From assembly GCA_014323795.1 (NCBI GenBank), contig JACONK010000037.1, positions 124,001 through 188,000 of the forward strand: 64,000 nt of DNA. Direction: 5' to 3'. The notes below the pieces were generated by a model that ran no database searches, was not told where the DNA came from, and was given only the letters and a program-made list of their open reading frames with translations. Below, one piece after another: positions 16,336 through 25,574 of this stretch; position 1 is the stretch's first letter; every line of letters starts with the position of its first letter. Position numbers and translations under genes: made by a program. The stretch comes from Paracoccaceae bacterium (GTDB taxonomy: Bacteria; Pseudomonadota; Alphaproteobacteria; Rhodobacterales; Rhodobacteraceae).

Positions 16336-18420
16336 TTACGCCACCCCCGTCTGCCCTTTCACGTAGGCTTCGAACAGCCATTCCAGGCGGTCGGTGTCGT
16401 TGCGGAAGCGGCGGCCGGCCTGGATGCGTTCCACAACCTCATCGTTGCGGGCGTGGGCGCGGCAAAGGGGTTCGGGCGTGGCACCGGGGGCGTAGAGGTC
16501 TGCGATGGTGGCGGGGAAGCAGGCCTCGCGGGCCAGCAGGATATCTTTGGCACATTCAGCCAGGCGGGCCTTGTCGTTCTGCGTCAGCGGGGGAAGGGGA
16601 AAGGTGTTCCAGCCCAGGGTGTTGGAATATCTGAAGCGGGTTTCCAGCCGGGAACAGACGGCCCCGACCCAGACCAGATGCAGGCGGGAGGCGAGGATGG
16701 CCAGGTTCCACAGCGGCGCGTCGTAAAGGGCGAAATTGCTGTTACTGATAATGGCACCCGGCGGCACCAGGCCGACCGGAAAGTATTCGCGATGTTCTGA
16801 ACTGACACCCGGGATGACGATTGTTTGTTCATCCCCGCGCTGGCGAACCTCACCGAAACGATGCGGGGTATTTGCCAATTGTCGCGTCGTCTCACTCCTT
16901 GAAGATAAGCGGTGCCGGCGCACCGCCTCAAACCTCGCGCAAAGCCAGGCGTTCTCTTTCGCTTCGGCGTATTCACTGTCCGCAACCCATATGCAGCGCC
17001 GCTCTTCACCTCTGATAAACTCTTTGGACCCGACAATGGGTTTGATGAATTTAGAAGGAACATCATGCGCATTGATGGCGGCATCCGCCTGTGAAAAGCT
17101 AAGCAACAGATGCCCGCCGTCATTCGGCATATTCCCGAACTGCATATCCGCAACATCGGCCAGGGGTTTGGGGCGGGGCGTCACGATCACATCCGGGGCG
17201 GCGATCAGATATGCGTTGATATGGGTGCAGGTGCGCCGGGTTGTGCCGCCATCGGCCAGGGTAAACAGGCGGCGGGGCGTGGCCGGGCGGCGGGACAGGC
17301 CCACAATCACCACGCTGACGCCGGCGTTATATTTGGCCAGGTTGGCCCATTTGAAACTGTTATGGGCAAAGGCAATCCGGGCACCCGTGGCAAAAAGCGC
17401 GGGCCACAGAACAGGCACCTGACGCCCCTGGCAGATGGAATTGGTGGCCACAAAGGCGCAATCGGCGGGCGTGGCGCGTGCATAATCCGCCGCCTTCATA
17501 AACCAGCCGGACACATAATCCAGCGATTTCCAGTTTTTCACCCGGCCGTCAAAAACGGCTTTCAGATCTTCCTTCTGTTCCTTTGATTTCCATTGCGACC
17601 CACGATAGGGCGGGTTGCCGCAGATAAAGGTTGTGCCGCCCTCATTGGCAAAGGCGCGCCCGGCCTGCTGCGGGGTGTGGAACAGGTCTTCGGCCCGCTG
17701 GTCCACCCCGGTGCCCGCCGGCGGGCAGACAGAACGCCAATCCAGCCGCAGGGCATTGCCGCAGGTGATCCAGTTGCGGGCGTCCAGGGGCAGGAATTCG
17801 GCCAGGGCCTCCGCCTGGCCCCGGTGGGCCACGTCACACTGATACTCAGCGATAATCAGGGCCAGGCGGGCAATTTCCGCCGGGAAACTGTTGAGCTCAA
17901 TGCCGCGAAAATTGGTCAGGGGAATGGTGCTGCGGCGGCCGGCCTCCCCCAGGCGGGCGTTGATTTCCGCCTCTATCCCGCGCAGTTCCTTGTAGGCGAT
18001 TACCAGAAAGTTGCCGGACCCGCAGGCCGGATCAAACACCCGGATCCGGGCCAGGCTTTTGCGCAGGTTCCCCAGTTTTCGGCGGTTATTCCCGGCCGCC
18101 TGCAATTACGCGCGCAGGGCATCCAAAAACAGCGGGTCCAGCACCTTGCGGATATTGGGGACGGACGTGTAATGCATCCCCAGGCTGGCCCGTTCGCCTT
18201 CATCGGCGACGGCCTGGATCATGGACCCGAAAATATCCGGGTTGATCTGCGTCCAGTCCAGCGCGCCGATATGCAACAGGTAAGACCGCGCCGCCTGGCC
18301 AATGTTCGGGACCGCCGCCGGGCCATCAAACAGCCCGCCATTGACATAGGGAAAGGCCGCGGCCCAGGGGCGCAGCGCGGGCGGATCTGTGGCGGGCACG
18401 GATGGGTCTGCGGCGGGCAT
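16336..18420 (-). pseudogene. MmeI-like class I DNA methyltransferase, 5'-truncated and with an in-frame TAA
   Basis: The frame from an ATG at 18420 (with a GGGGGAG ribosome site) encodes 694 codons, broken by a TAA at 18106-18108. Before the stop, AFPYVNGGLFDG and GMHYTSVPNIRKVLDPLFLD match the segment that normally precedes the SAM motif. After it the same frame continues into DPACGSGNF (motif I) and CGNPPY (motif IV), then the target-recognition and C-terminal regions. Family members usually have about 200-250 more N-terminal residues, including a nuclease domain in MmeI itself; these are absent here. An N6-adenine methyltransferase is expected from NPPY. The gene is divergent from the helicase and separated from it by an IS remnant. 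Without readthrough, only a 104-residue fragment or a weak TTG-started C-terminal part would form. Confidence 0.8.
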
Positions 18421-18577
18421 GAGCTCCCCCTGTTTGCGGCTGTGGCGGGGCGGCAGCCTATCACACCAGGGCCATGCATGAAAATGCCGTTGAACCGGGC
18501 GGGCGGATGTGCGGGAATGACCTCCCGGCCCGAAGGGCCGGTTGACGGGATTTATACGGTAAAATCCCAAATTGCCC

Positions 18578-18606
18578 TTGACAGGTGTGAAACGTGGTTT
18601 ATTATC
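18578..18606 (+). promoter_or_regulatory. Promoter upstream of the IS remnant and helicase operon
   Basis: TTGACA (18578-18583) is followed after 16 or 17 bases by TATTAT/ATTATC (18600-18606). It lies 35 bases ahead of the transposase remnant and about 215 bases ahead of the helicase ATG. It may be the IS element's own promoter, now driving the helicase, nuclease and ATPase genes. Confidence 0.55.
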
Positions 18607-18640
18607 TTCATTAAAGATGTATATTTTAGGAATAAACGCG

Positions 18641-18805
18641 ATGTGCAAGACACCTGGCAAGGCGCACCGTAACGGTAGCAGTCTTAAGACGCTCATGGGG
18701 ATGTTTCCGGATGATGACAAGGCGCGTGTCTGGCCGGGGTCTGTTCTGTGGCCACTGTTGTGCAGCCATTGTAACAGATCAAAAGGCAACCGTCGCCATG
18801 GCTGA
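18641..18805 (+). mobile_element. IS1595-type transposase N-terminal remnant
   Basis: A 54-residue frame reads KTPGKAHRNGSSLKTLMGMF, PDDDKARVW and, a little later, SVLWPLLCSHC. This matches the N-terminal signature of IS1595-family transposases ('APGKSHRKG.SL.EL..MFPDE..A..WFE...WP.G..C.HCGS'), including the start of the zinc ribbon. The frame breaks after the first CxxC, and no catalytic DDE region follows. The ends of the element were not identified. It sits between the truncated methyltransferase 5' end and the helicase, so an insertion here may have caused the truncation. Confidence 0.65.
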
Positions 18806-18822
18806 ATGGAACACAACTGACC

Positions 18823-20799
18823 ATGCCCGAAACACTATCTGTCACCTATGCCCAAAGCGGGGCCTCGACCCAATCCAATGAACGGGGCATGCGCCCGATG
18901 CAGGAACGCGCCTGGGCCAGGCGGGGGGAACAGTACCTGCTGATCAAATCCCCGCCGGCCTCGGGCAAATCGCGGGCACTGATGTTCATCGCGCTGGATA
19001 AACTGCACAGGCAGGGGCTGCGCAAGGCCATCATCTGTGTGCCGGAAACCGCCATCGGGGCAAGTTTTGCCGATGAACCCCTGTCCCGTTTCGGCTTTGA
19101 TTGGGATTGGCAGGTGGCACCGCGGTGGAACCTGTGTAACGCCCCGGGCGGCGATGAAGGCAAGGTGGGTGCTGTCCAAACCTTTCTTGCCAGCGCGGGC
19201 CGGGTATTGGTCTGCACCCATGCGACCTTCCGCTTTGCCGTTGCCCGGTTCGGCTGTGCGGCGTTTGACGATTGCCTGATCGCGGTGGATGAGGTGCACC
19301 ACGTTTCCGCCAACCCGGACAACCGGCTGGGCGCACTGCTGGCCGAGCTGATCGCCCGTGCTAGGGCGCATATCCTGGCCATGACGGGCAGTTATTTCCG
19401 GGGCGACGCAGCCCCTGTGCTGACCCCCGGGGATGAGGCGAAATTCGATACCGTTACCTACACCTACTATGAACAGCTCAACGGCTATCAGCATCTTAAG
19501 GCACTCGATATCGGCTATGCCTTCTATACCGGTGCCTATGTTGACCGGATCGGGGATGTGCTTGACCCGGCTGAAAAGACGATCATTCACATCCCTTCGG
19601 TCAATGCGCGCGAAAGCACGAAGGATAAAAACCGGGAAGTTGAGCGCATCATCGATGCCCTGGGCAGCTGGCAGGGAACAGACGAGGCCACGGGATTTCA
19701 GCTTGTCAAAACCGCGCAGGGCCGTGTGCTGCGCATCGCCGACCTGGTGGATGATATGCCCGCAAGGCGCGGCAGGGTGTCGGCCGCGCTGAAAGACCCG
19801 GACCAGAAAAACAACCGCGATCATGTGGATATTATCATCGCCCTGGGCATGGCCAAGGAAGGTTTTGACTGGATCTGGTGCGAACACGCGCTGACCGTCG
19901 GCTATCGGTCCAGCCTGACAGAAATCGTGCAGATTATCGGGCGGGCGACCCGCGATGCGCCGGGCAAGACCCGTGCCCGATTCACCAATCTGATCGCCGA
20001 ACCGGACGCATCAGAAGAAAATGTGGCCGAAGCCATCAACGATACGCTGAAAGCCATCGCCGCAAGCCTGCTGATGGAACAGGTGCTGGCCCCGCGCTTT
20101 CATTTCACGCCGAAAAGCCCGGACAGCGGGCCGGCGGACGGGTTCGACTATGGCACAACCGGCTATAACCCGGACGGGAACAACATCGGATTTAATGAGC
20201 ACAGCGGACAATTGCATATGGAAATCAAGGGGCTGGCCAGGCCTGAAAGCCCGGAAGCCAGCCGCATTTGCCGGGAAGACCTCAACGAGGTGATCACCGC
20301 CTTTGTTCAGGATAAAACGGCAATTGAACGCGGGATGTTTGACGAAGAGGTGGCACCCCAGGAACTGACCCAGGCGCGCATGGGCAAGATTGTCCGGGAC
20401 AAATACCCGGACCTGGGCGAACGGGATCAGGAAGCGGTGCGCCAGCACGCGATTGCCGCGCTGAACGTGACACAGCAGGCAAGGCAGGCTGCCGTTTCGG
20501 GGGCTGAAACGGATGCCCGGGCCGGCGGCAATACGGCACTGATCGAAGGGGTGCGCAGGTTTGCGATGGATGTGCGCGACCTGGACATTGACCTGATTGA
20601 CAGCATCAACCCTTTCAGCGCGGCCTATGCCATCCTGGCCAAAACCATGAATGAGGAAAGGCTGCAGCAGGTCGCCCGCGTGATCGCGGCAAGGCGCGTG
20701 CAGATTGACCCGGAGGAGGCGCGCGCCCTGGCCCGGCGGGCCCTTAAGTTCAGGCAGGACCGGGGGCGGCTGCCGGCCGTCACATCCCCGGACGCCTAG
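18823..20799 (+). CDS. SF2 DEAD/DEAH-box helicase, short C-terminal truncation by TAG
   Basis: This 658-residue superfamily 2 helicase has Walker A PPASGKS near residue 44, the box DEVHH near residue 157, a motif III-like MTGSY near residue 187 and motif VI QIIGRATRDAPGK near residue 370. After the TAG at 20797-20799 the same frame continues for 21 codons (ERRMAEGVEVLRRMQREA) and ends at a TGA at 20866, overlapping the next ATG. Relatives end with a pattern like 'DPWEKRMAEG', so TGG (Trp) has probably become TAG. The helicase core is complete. With the divergent methyltransferase and the downstream nuclease it looks like part of a restriction-modification-type defence system. Confidence 0.82.
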   Translation: MPETLSVTYAQSGASTQSNERGMRPMQERAWARRGEQYLLIKSPPASGKSRALMFIALDKLHRQGLRKAIICVPETAIGASFADEPLSRFGFDWDWQVAPRWNLCNAPGGDEGKVGAVQTFLASAGRVLVCTHATFRFAVARFGCAAFDDCLIAVDEVHHVSANPDNRLGALLAELIARARAHILAMTGSYFRGDAAPVLTPGDEAKFDTVTYTYYEQLNGYQHLKALDIGYAFYTGAYVDRIGDVLDPAEKTIIHIPSVNARESTKDKNREVERIIDALGSWQGTDEATGFQLVKTAQGRVLRIADLVDDMPARRGRVSAALKDPDQKNNRDHVDIIIALGMAKEGFDWIWCEHALTVGYRSSLTEIVQIIGRATRDAPGKTRARFTNLIAEPDASEENVAEAINDTLKAIAASLLMEQVLAPRFHFTPKSPDSGPADGFDYGTTGYNPDGNNIGFNEHSGQLHMEIKGLARPESPEASRICREDLNEVITAFVQDKTAIERGMFDEEVAPQELTQARMGKIVRDKYPDLGERDQEAVRQHAIAALNVTQQARQAAVSGAETDARAGGNTALIEGVRRFAMDVRDLDIDLIDSINPFSAAYAILAKTMNEERLQQVARVIAARRVQIDPEEARALARRALKFRQDRGRLPAVTSPDA

Positions 20800-20857
20800 G
20801 AACGGCGCATGGCCGAAGGTGTGGAAGTCCTGCGCCGGATGCAGCGGGAGGCCGCCA

Positions 20858-22048
20858 ATGCCTGATGCGTTCACCGAAGAAGACGCGGCCCTGCTGGCCG
20901 CGCTGGGCATTGAGGCAGACACCGGGGCACCCGCCCCCCACACCGCGCAGGAAGAGCGGATCATCGCAGGTTTTGCGGAGATCCAGTGCTTTGCCGAATC
21001 CCATGGCCGCCCCCCGCAGCCGGGTGCGGGCCGCCCCATCCTGGAACGGCTGCATGCGGTGCGGCTGGACCGCATCCGGCACATGGCAGAGGCCCGCGCC
21101 CTGGTTGAACCGACAGATCATCAGGGGCTTCTTGCCGGGGCCATGTCCGGTGCTGCCGGCACGGAAGAGGGGCCCGATGATGACGCCGCACTGCTGGCAG
21201 AACTCGGGCGCGGGGATGAAACACGGCCCATCACCGAATTGCGCCATGTCCGCTCAACCGCCGAAAGGCGGGCCGCCGAAGACATCGCCAACCGCCAGCG
21301 CTGCACGGATTTTGACAGGTTCAAACCGCTGTTTGAACAGGTGCAGCACGAGCTGAATGCCGGCCTGCGGGAAACGCGCCCCTTTGCGCGCAAGGCTGAA
21401 ATTGAACAGGGGCGGTTTTTCATTGTCGGCGGGCAGAAAGCCTATGTGGCGGAAAAGGGGGATGAATTCCCAAATAAAAAAGGGCATACTGATGCCCGCC
21501 TGCGCGTGATTTTTGACAACGGCACCGAAAGTGATCTGCTGATGCGGTCGCTTCAGCGGGCCCTGCACAAGGATGACGCGGGCCGGCGCATCACCGAACC
21601 GGAGGCCGGGCCCCTGTTCGCCGCCAGCGCGGCGGAAGGCGACATGGCCAGCGGCACCATCTATGTGCTGCGCAGCATGTCCGATCATCCGGTCGTCGCG
21701 CAAAACCGGGAGACCGTGCACAAGATCGGCGTGACCGGCGGTTCTGTGGAAAGCCGCATCGCGCATGCCCGGCAGGACCCCACCTTCCTGATGGCAGACG
21801 TTGAGATTGTCGCGACCTACGATCTTTTCAACATCAATCGCAGCAGGCTGGAAAACCTGATCCACCGCATCTTTGCCGCGGCCCGGCTTGACATAGAAAT
21901 CACAGACAGGTTCGGCCAGCCCGTCACCCCGCGCGAATGGTTTCTGGTGCCGATCGAGGCCATTGAAGAGGCCATTGACCGGATCAGGGACGGCTCCATC
22001 GCCGGATATTTTTATGATCCGCAGACGGCACAGCTGATGATGCGCTGA
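20858..22048 (+). CDS. GIY-YIG nuclease family protein (T5orf172 type)
   Basis: This 396-residue protein has a C-terminal GIY-YIG-type nuclease domain at about residues 265-360. GTIYVLRS forms the first strand (the 'GIY' position), HKIGVTGGSVESRI supplies the 'YIG' and the catalytic Arg region, and ENLIHRIF supplies the metal-binding Glu. The N-terminal 200 residues are helical and Ala/Glu-rich. The ATG at 20858 follows a GGGAGG site and overlaps the original helicase end. It is probably the DNA-cutting component that works with the helicase, with self-protection by the methyltransferase. The pairing is inferred from context. Confidence 0.8.
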   Translation: MPDAFTEEDAALLAALGIEADTGAPAPHTAQEERIIAGFAEIQCFAESHGRPPQPGAGRPILERLHAVRLDRIRHMAEARALVEPTDHQGLLAGAMSGAAGTEEGPDDDAALLAELGRGDETRPITELRHVRSTAERRAAEDIANRQRCTDFDRFKPLFEQVQHELNAGLRETRPFARKAEIEQGRFFIVGGQKAYVAEKGDEFPNKKGHTDARLRVIFDNGTESDLLMRSLQRALHKDDAGRRITEPEAGPLFAASAAEGDMASGTIYVLRSMSDHPVVAQNRETVHKIGVTGGSVESRIAHARQDPTFLMADVEIVATYDLFNINRSRLENLIHRIFAAARLDIEITDRFGQPVTPREWFLVPIEAIEEAIDRIRDGSIAGYFYDPQTAQLMMR

Positions 22049-22074
22049 TAAATGGAGACACCAGGGGTTTGTAA

Positions 22075-24359
22075 ATGCTCAAGAAAATAATCTCAGTCAG
22101 GAATGTCGGTCGGTTCCGCAATTCGACAGAACGTGGCAATCCACAGTTCAAAAAATATACCTTTATCTATGGTGCCAACGGTTCCGGCAAAACAACCCTC
22201 TGCGCCGTTTTACGATCTTTGCAAACGGGCGATCCTGCCCACATCCTTGGCCGCAAGACCGTTGCCGCGAAAGATGCACCATTAATTGAACTGGATATGG
22301 AAGGCGGGCAAGCCCGCTTTAACGATGCTGAATGGAACACACCCAGGCCGGAAATCGCCATCTTTGACGGCGTGTTTGTAACCGAAAATGTCTACTTCGG
22401 CGAGATCGTGGGCAACGAACACAAGCGTAACCTCTATCGCATTATCATAGGTGCCGAAGGCGCAAAACTTGCAAGGCAGGCCGATGATCTTGCCACCAAG
22501 AGCCGGGCCAAAACCAGTGAAGTCAGCACAACGGAAAAGAACGTTCAACAGCGCATATACCGCAAGGTATGAATCTGAAGGATTTCATTAACCTGCCCAA
22601 GATTGACGACATCGACACCCGGATAGAGGCCCAAGAGCGCGATGTGGCCGCGCTGAAGCAGGTCGAAGTGCTGCGGAAACGTCCTGCCTTGTCAGAGTTT
22701 CCAGTCCCGAAATTGCCGGAGGATTTCACCGGTTTGTTAGCCCGCACTATCGACGACATCGCGCAGGATTCGGAACGCATGTTATCGGAACATTTGACCA
22801 AGCACGGCATGGAGGGCAGCGGCGGCAAATGGGTCGCTGACGGGCTCTTACATGCCGACGATACCTGCCCTTTCTGCGGGCAGGATATTCGGGGCCTTCC
22901 CCTGATTGCTGCTTTTCGGGCCGTGTTTAGCAAGCGTTACAAAGATCTGGCCGCAAAGATTGCCACCATGAAAGGCGTGGCCTGTGATATGAGAGACAAA
23001 GAGTTGGCCAATCTTGATGCGATCACCGGTCAAAATAACGACCACGTTAAGTTCTGGCAACAGTATTGTGAAATCAAGGCATCTGCCCTTGCCTTGCCCC
23101 GTGGGGCCGTTGATGCCATCCGCGGGATGGCTGGCGCGGCGATTGAACTTCTTGATCGCAAGGCGGCGCGGCCGCTTGATCCGATTACACCGGACGAAAA
23201 ATTCACTGCCGTACGCGACGCCTATAAACGCGCTGCGGAGGCCATCAAGGCTGCAAATGCTGCAATCCGTGAAACGAATCACGTCATTGCAGGCAAGAAG
23301 GCAACAGCCGATACAGGCGATCTGGAATCTGCCGAGGGTAAACTGATCCGCCTAAAGGCAAGTCAGACCCGTCACCAGGCGGACGTGTCTGCACTTTGCG
23401 CCGACTATACGAAGCTTGGTGCCGAAAAAAGCGACATTAATAAGCGCAAGGAAAAGATCAGAAAGCGTCTTAACGAACATACAGAAACCGTGGTGAAACC
23501 CTACGAGGATCTCATCAACGACTACCTTATGAAGTTCGGTGCCGATTTTTCCATTACCAAAACCAAGCATACTTACCCAAGCGGCGTTGCGACATCAGAC
23601 TACCAGATTCTTATCAATGAGACGGCGGTTGACCTCGGCAACAGCAAGACGCCGGGGGATATTCCGAGTTTCAGGAACACCCTAAGTGCCGGTGATCGGA
23701 GCGCACTGGCCCTTGCGTTTTTCCTTGCACAGTTGGAGCGCGACCCGACGGTCGCCAAAAATCTGGTCGTATTCGACGATCCCTTTAACAGCCAGGACGC
23801 TTTCCGCAGGCAACAGACAGTGCACGAAATCATTAAGGTAGCCGGGAAATGCGCCCAGGTGATCGTACTTTCGCACGATGCCACTTTCCTGAAGCAGGTT
23901 TGGGACAAGTCACCTAAGGATAAGCGTGTCGCGCTGGAAACTGCCGATCAGCGTGTCCAAGGATCCAAACTCCGGTGTTTTGACATCGACAAGGCGTGTC
24001 GCAGCCGAACCATGGCCGAGATAGACGATTTGCAGGCTTATTTGACGCATGGTAAGGGTAACGAACGGGATATCATCCGCAAAATGCGCCCTGTCCTGGA
24101 AACCTATTGCCGCAAGACTTATCCGGACATATTAGAGCCTGGTGCCTCACTTGGAGCTATCTTGGCAAAGATACGTGAAAGTGACGATCAGCATCCTGCC
24201 AAGCCGCTTTGTGAGGAGCTTGACGACATCAATGACTACACAAATCGGTATCATCATGGCGAGAATGGGACAGATGCCACGCCTGATCAAATTGATCCTG
24301 TGGAATTGAAAGGTTACGTTCAGCGCACACTCGATATCGTGAAGGCACTTCCGGCATAG
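22075..24359 (+). pseudogene. AAA_13 / RloC-like ATPase split by a -1 frameshift
   Basis: Two overlapping frames together make one ATPase of about 760 residues. The first (22075-22572) holds Walker A YGANGSGKTTL and a FDGVFVTENVYFG segment. The second (22569-24359) begins MNLKDFINLP, contains CPFCGQ, a long coiled coil, Walker B VVFDDPFNSQD and a C-terminal NDYTNRYHH region. Relatives read straight through the junction with a 'GM' pair where this sequence has GTATGA, so one base is missing near 22566-22569. The layout recalls COG4694 proteins (RloC/PrrC-like tRNA-cleaving ATPases), but an anticodon-nuclease active site was not identified. ATGA overlap could allow coupled translation of two halves. 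It follows the nuclease by 26 bases in the same operon. Confidence 0.75.
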
Positions 24360-24528
24360 TGACCCCGCGAATCTGATCTGCCGCCTCTTTTGTGGTGGAT
24401 GTCGTGAAGCTGTCGCCTGACCTGCCCCGCCGACCGAACCGGCATCACCCCTTTGACCGCCACTTATATGCAGCCCACCCTGTCCGGCCCGGGGGCAGGT
24501 TCCTCTTGCGGCCCGAATCCGGTTCAGC

Positions 24529-24557
24529 TTGCCCCGTCCGGGGCTATTCCCTACACT
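24529..24557 (+). promoter_or_regulatory. Promoter of the CPBP-accD-folC operon
   Basis: TTGCCC (24529-24534), a 17-base spacer and TACACT (24552-24557) lie 40 bases upstream of the ATG at 24597. The rest of the gap 24360-24528 shows nothing recognisable. Confidence 0.45.
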
Positions 24558-24596
24558 GAAACCACCTGATGTATCAAAAGCGCGGTGCAGGTTCCT

Positions 24597-25574
24597 ATGC
24601 TTCCGGCGATGAATGATGCCTTTTCGCGGTTTGTCGCGCCGGCCCGCCCGCCAGTTTCCTGGTGGCGGCCGGTCGCCGCGCTGGTGTGCATGGTGGTTGT
24701 ATCGATTATCGGCAGTGTGCTGGTGCCGGCCATCGCCGCCGCCGTGCAGGGCATTACGGGCCCCATGTCCCTGGAACGCATATTTGCCCAGGGGGCTGTC
24801 GCCCTGGCCACCCTGCACAGGCCGGTATCGGTGCTGCTGCTGCTGGGCACATTTGTTTTCTGGTTCTGCGCGGTCCTTGCAGCCACCTGCCTTTTCCACA
24901 AAAGGGGGCTGCGATCCTTGACAGGGCCGTGGCCTGGCCGCAGGGTCATGGCGGTTACATCCGGCATCATCGTTATCCTGGCCATCGGCGCGGCGGGTTC
25001 GGCTGTTCTGGCAGACCGGCCCGCGCAAAACATGCGGTTTGCCACCTGGCTGGGCTACATGCCCGTCGCGCTGCCCCTGTTGCTGATACAGGTTACAGCA
25101 GAAGAGCTGATCTTTCGCGGCTACCTTTTGCAGGAACTGGCCGTGCGGTACCAGGCACCCCTTGTATGGTGGGTGCTGCCCGCTGCCGTTTTCGGGCTGG
25201 TGCACTACCAGGGGGAAACATTCGGGTCCAACGCCTGGCTGATCGTGGGGTTCGCCTTTTTCATGGGGCTGGTGCTGGCGGATATCACGGTGCGCACCGG
25301 GTCCCTGCTGCCCGCTGTCATCCTTCATTTCGCCAATAACTTCGTAGCCATGATGCTGGTTGCGCTGGACGGCACGGTGACCGGCCTGTCCCTGTTTATT
25401 TCCGATATCCATGTTTCGGATGAAACGGCCGTCAGGGGCCATTTGCTGCAAGGCCTTGCGGTTGCGGGGGTGCTTTACGCCTTTTGGCTGGCCTGGCACT
25501 GGCGGTGCGCCGGATTGCACGGGCGGCCCGCACCGCATAAATCCGCGTCTGACATCGACAAAAAGCAGCCATGA
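24597..25574 (+). CDS. CPBP-family intramembrane metalloprotease
   Basis: This 325-residue membrane protein has about eight hydrophobic segments and the CPBP (Rce1/Abi) motifs EELIFRG (glutamates and arginine), FGLVHYQGE (histidine) and ILHFANN (HxxxN). CPBP proteins are glutamate-type intramembrane proteases that cleave prenylated or peptide substrates; the bacterial substrates are mostly unknown. The start is either this ATG or a GTG at 24585; neither has a strong ribosome site. The stop overlaps the accD ATG by 4 bases, so it is coupled to accD. Confidence 0.8.
   Translation: MLPAMNDAFSRFVAPARPPVSWWRPVAALVCMVVVSIIGSVLVPAIAAAVQGITGPMSLERIFAQGAVALATLHRPVSVLLLLGTFVFWFCAVLAATCLFHKRGLRSLTGPWPGRRVMAVTSGIIVILAIGAAGSAVLADRPAQNMRFATWLGYMPVALPLLLIQVTAEELIFRGYLLQELAVRYQAPLVWWVLPAAVFGLVHYQGETFGSNAWLIVGFAFFMGLVLADITVRTGSLLPAVILHFANNFVAMMLVALDGTVTGLSLFISDIHVSDETAVRGHLLQGLAVAGVLYAFWLAWHWRCAGLHGRPAPHKSASDIDKKQP

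Noticed and set aside
8615-24359. Reassignment of UAA to glutamine or glutamate
   Set aside because: terB, terZ, the DUF1828-like gene and the YlxR-type gene end at TAA in the expected place, and no housekeeping gene here has an internal TAA. Decay is the simpler reading.
24147-25538. 463-codon minus-strand frame opposite the CPBP gene
   Set aside because: The plus strand carries clear CPBP motifs and tight coupling to accD; the antisense frame is Gly/Pro/Arg/Gln-rich with no recognisable domain.
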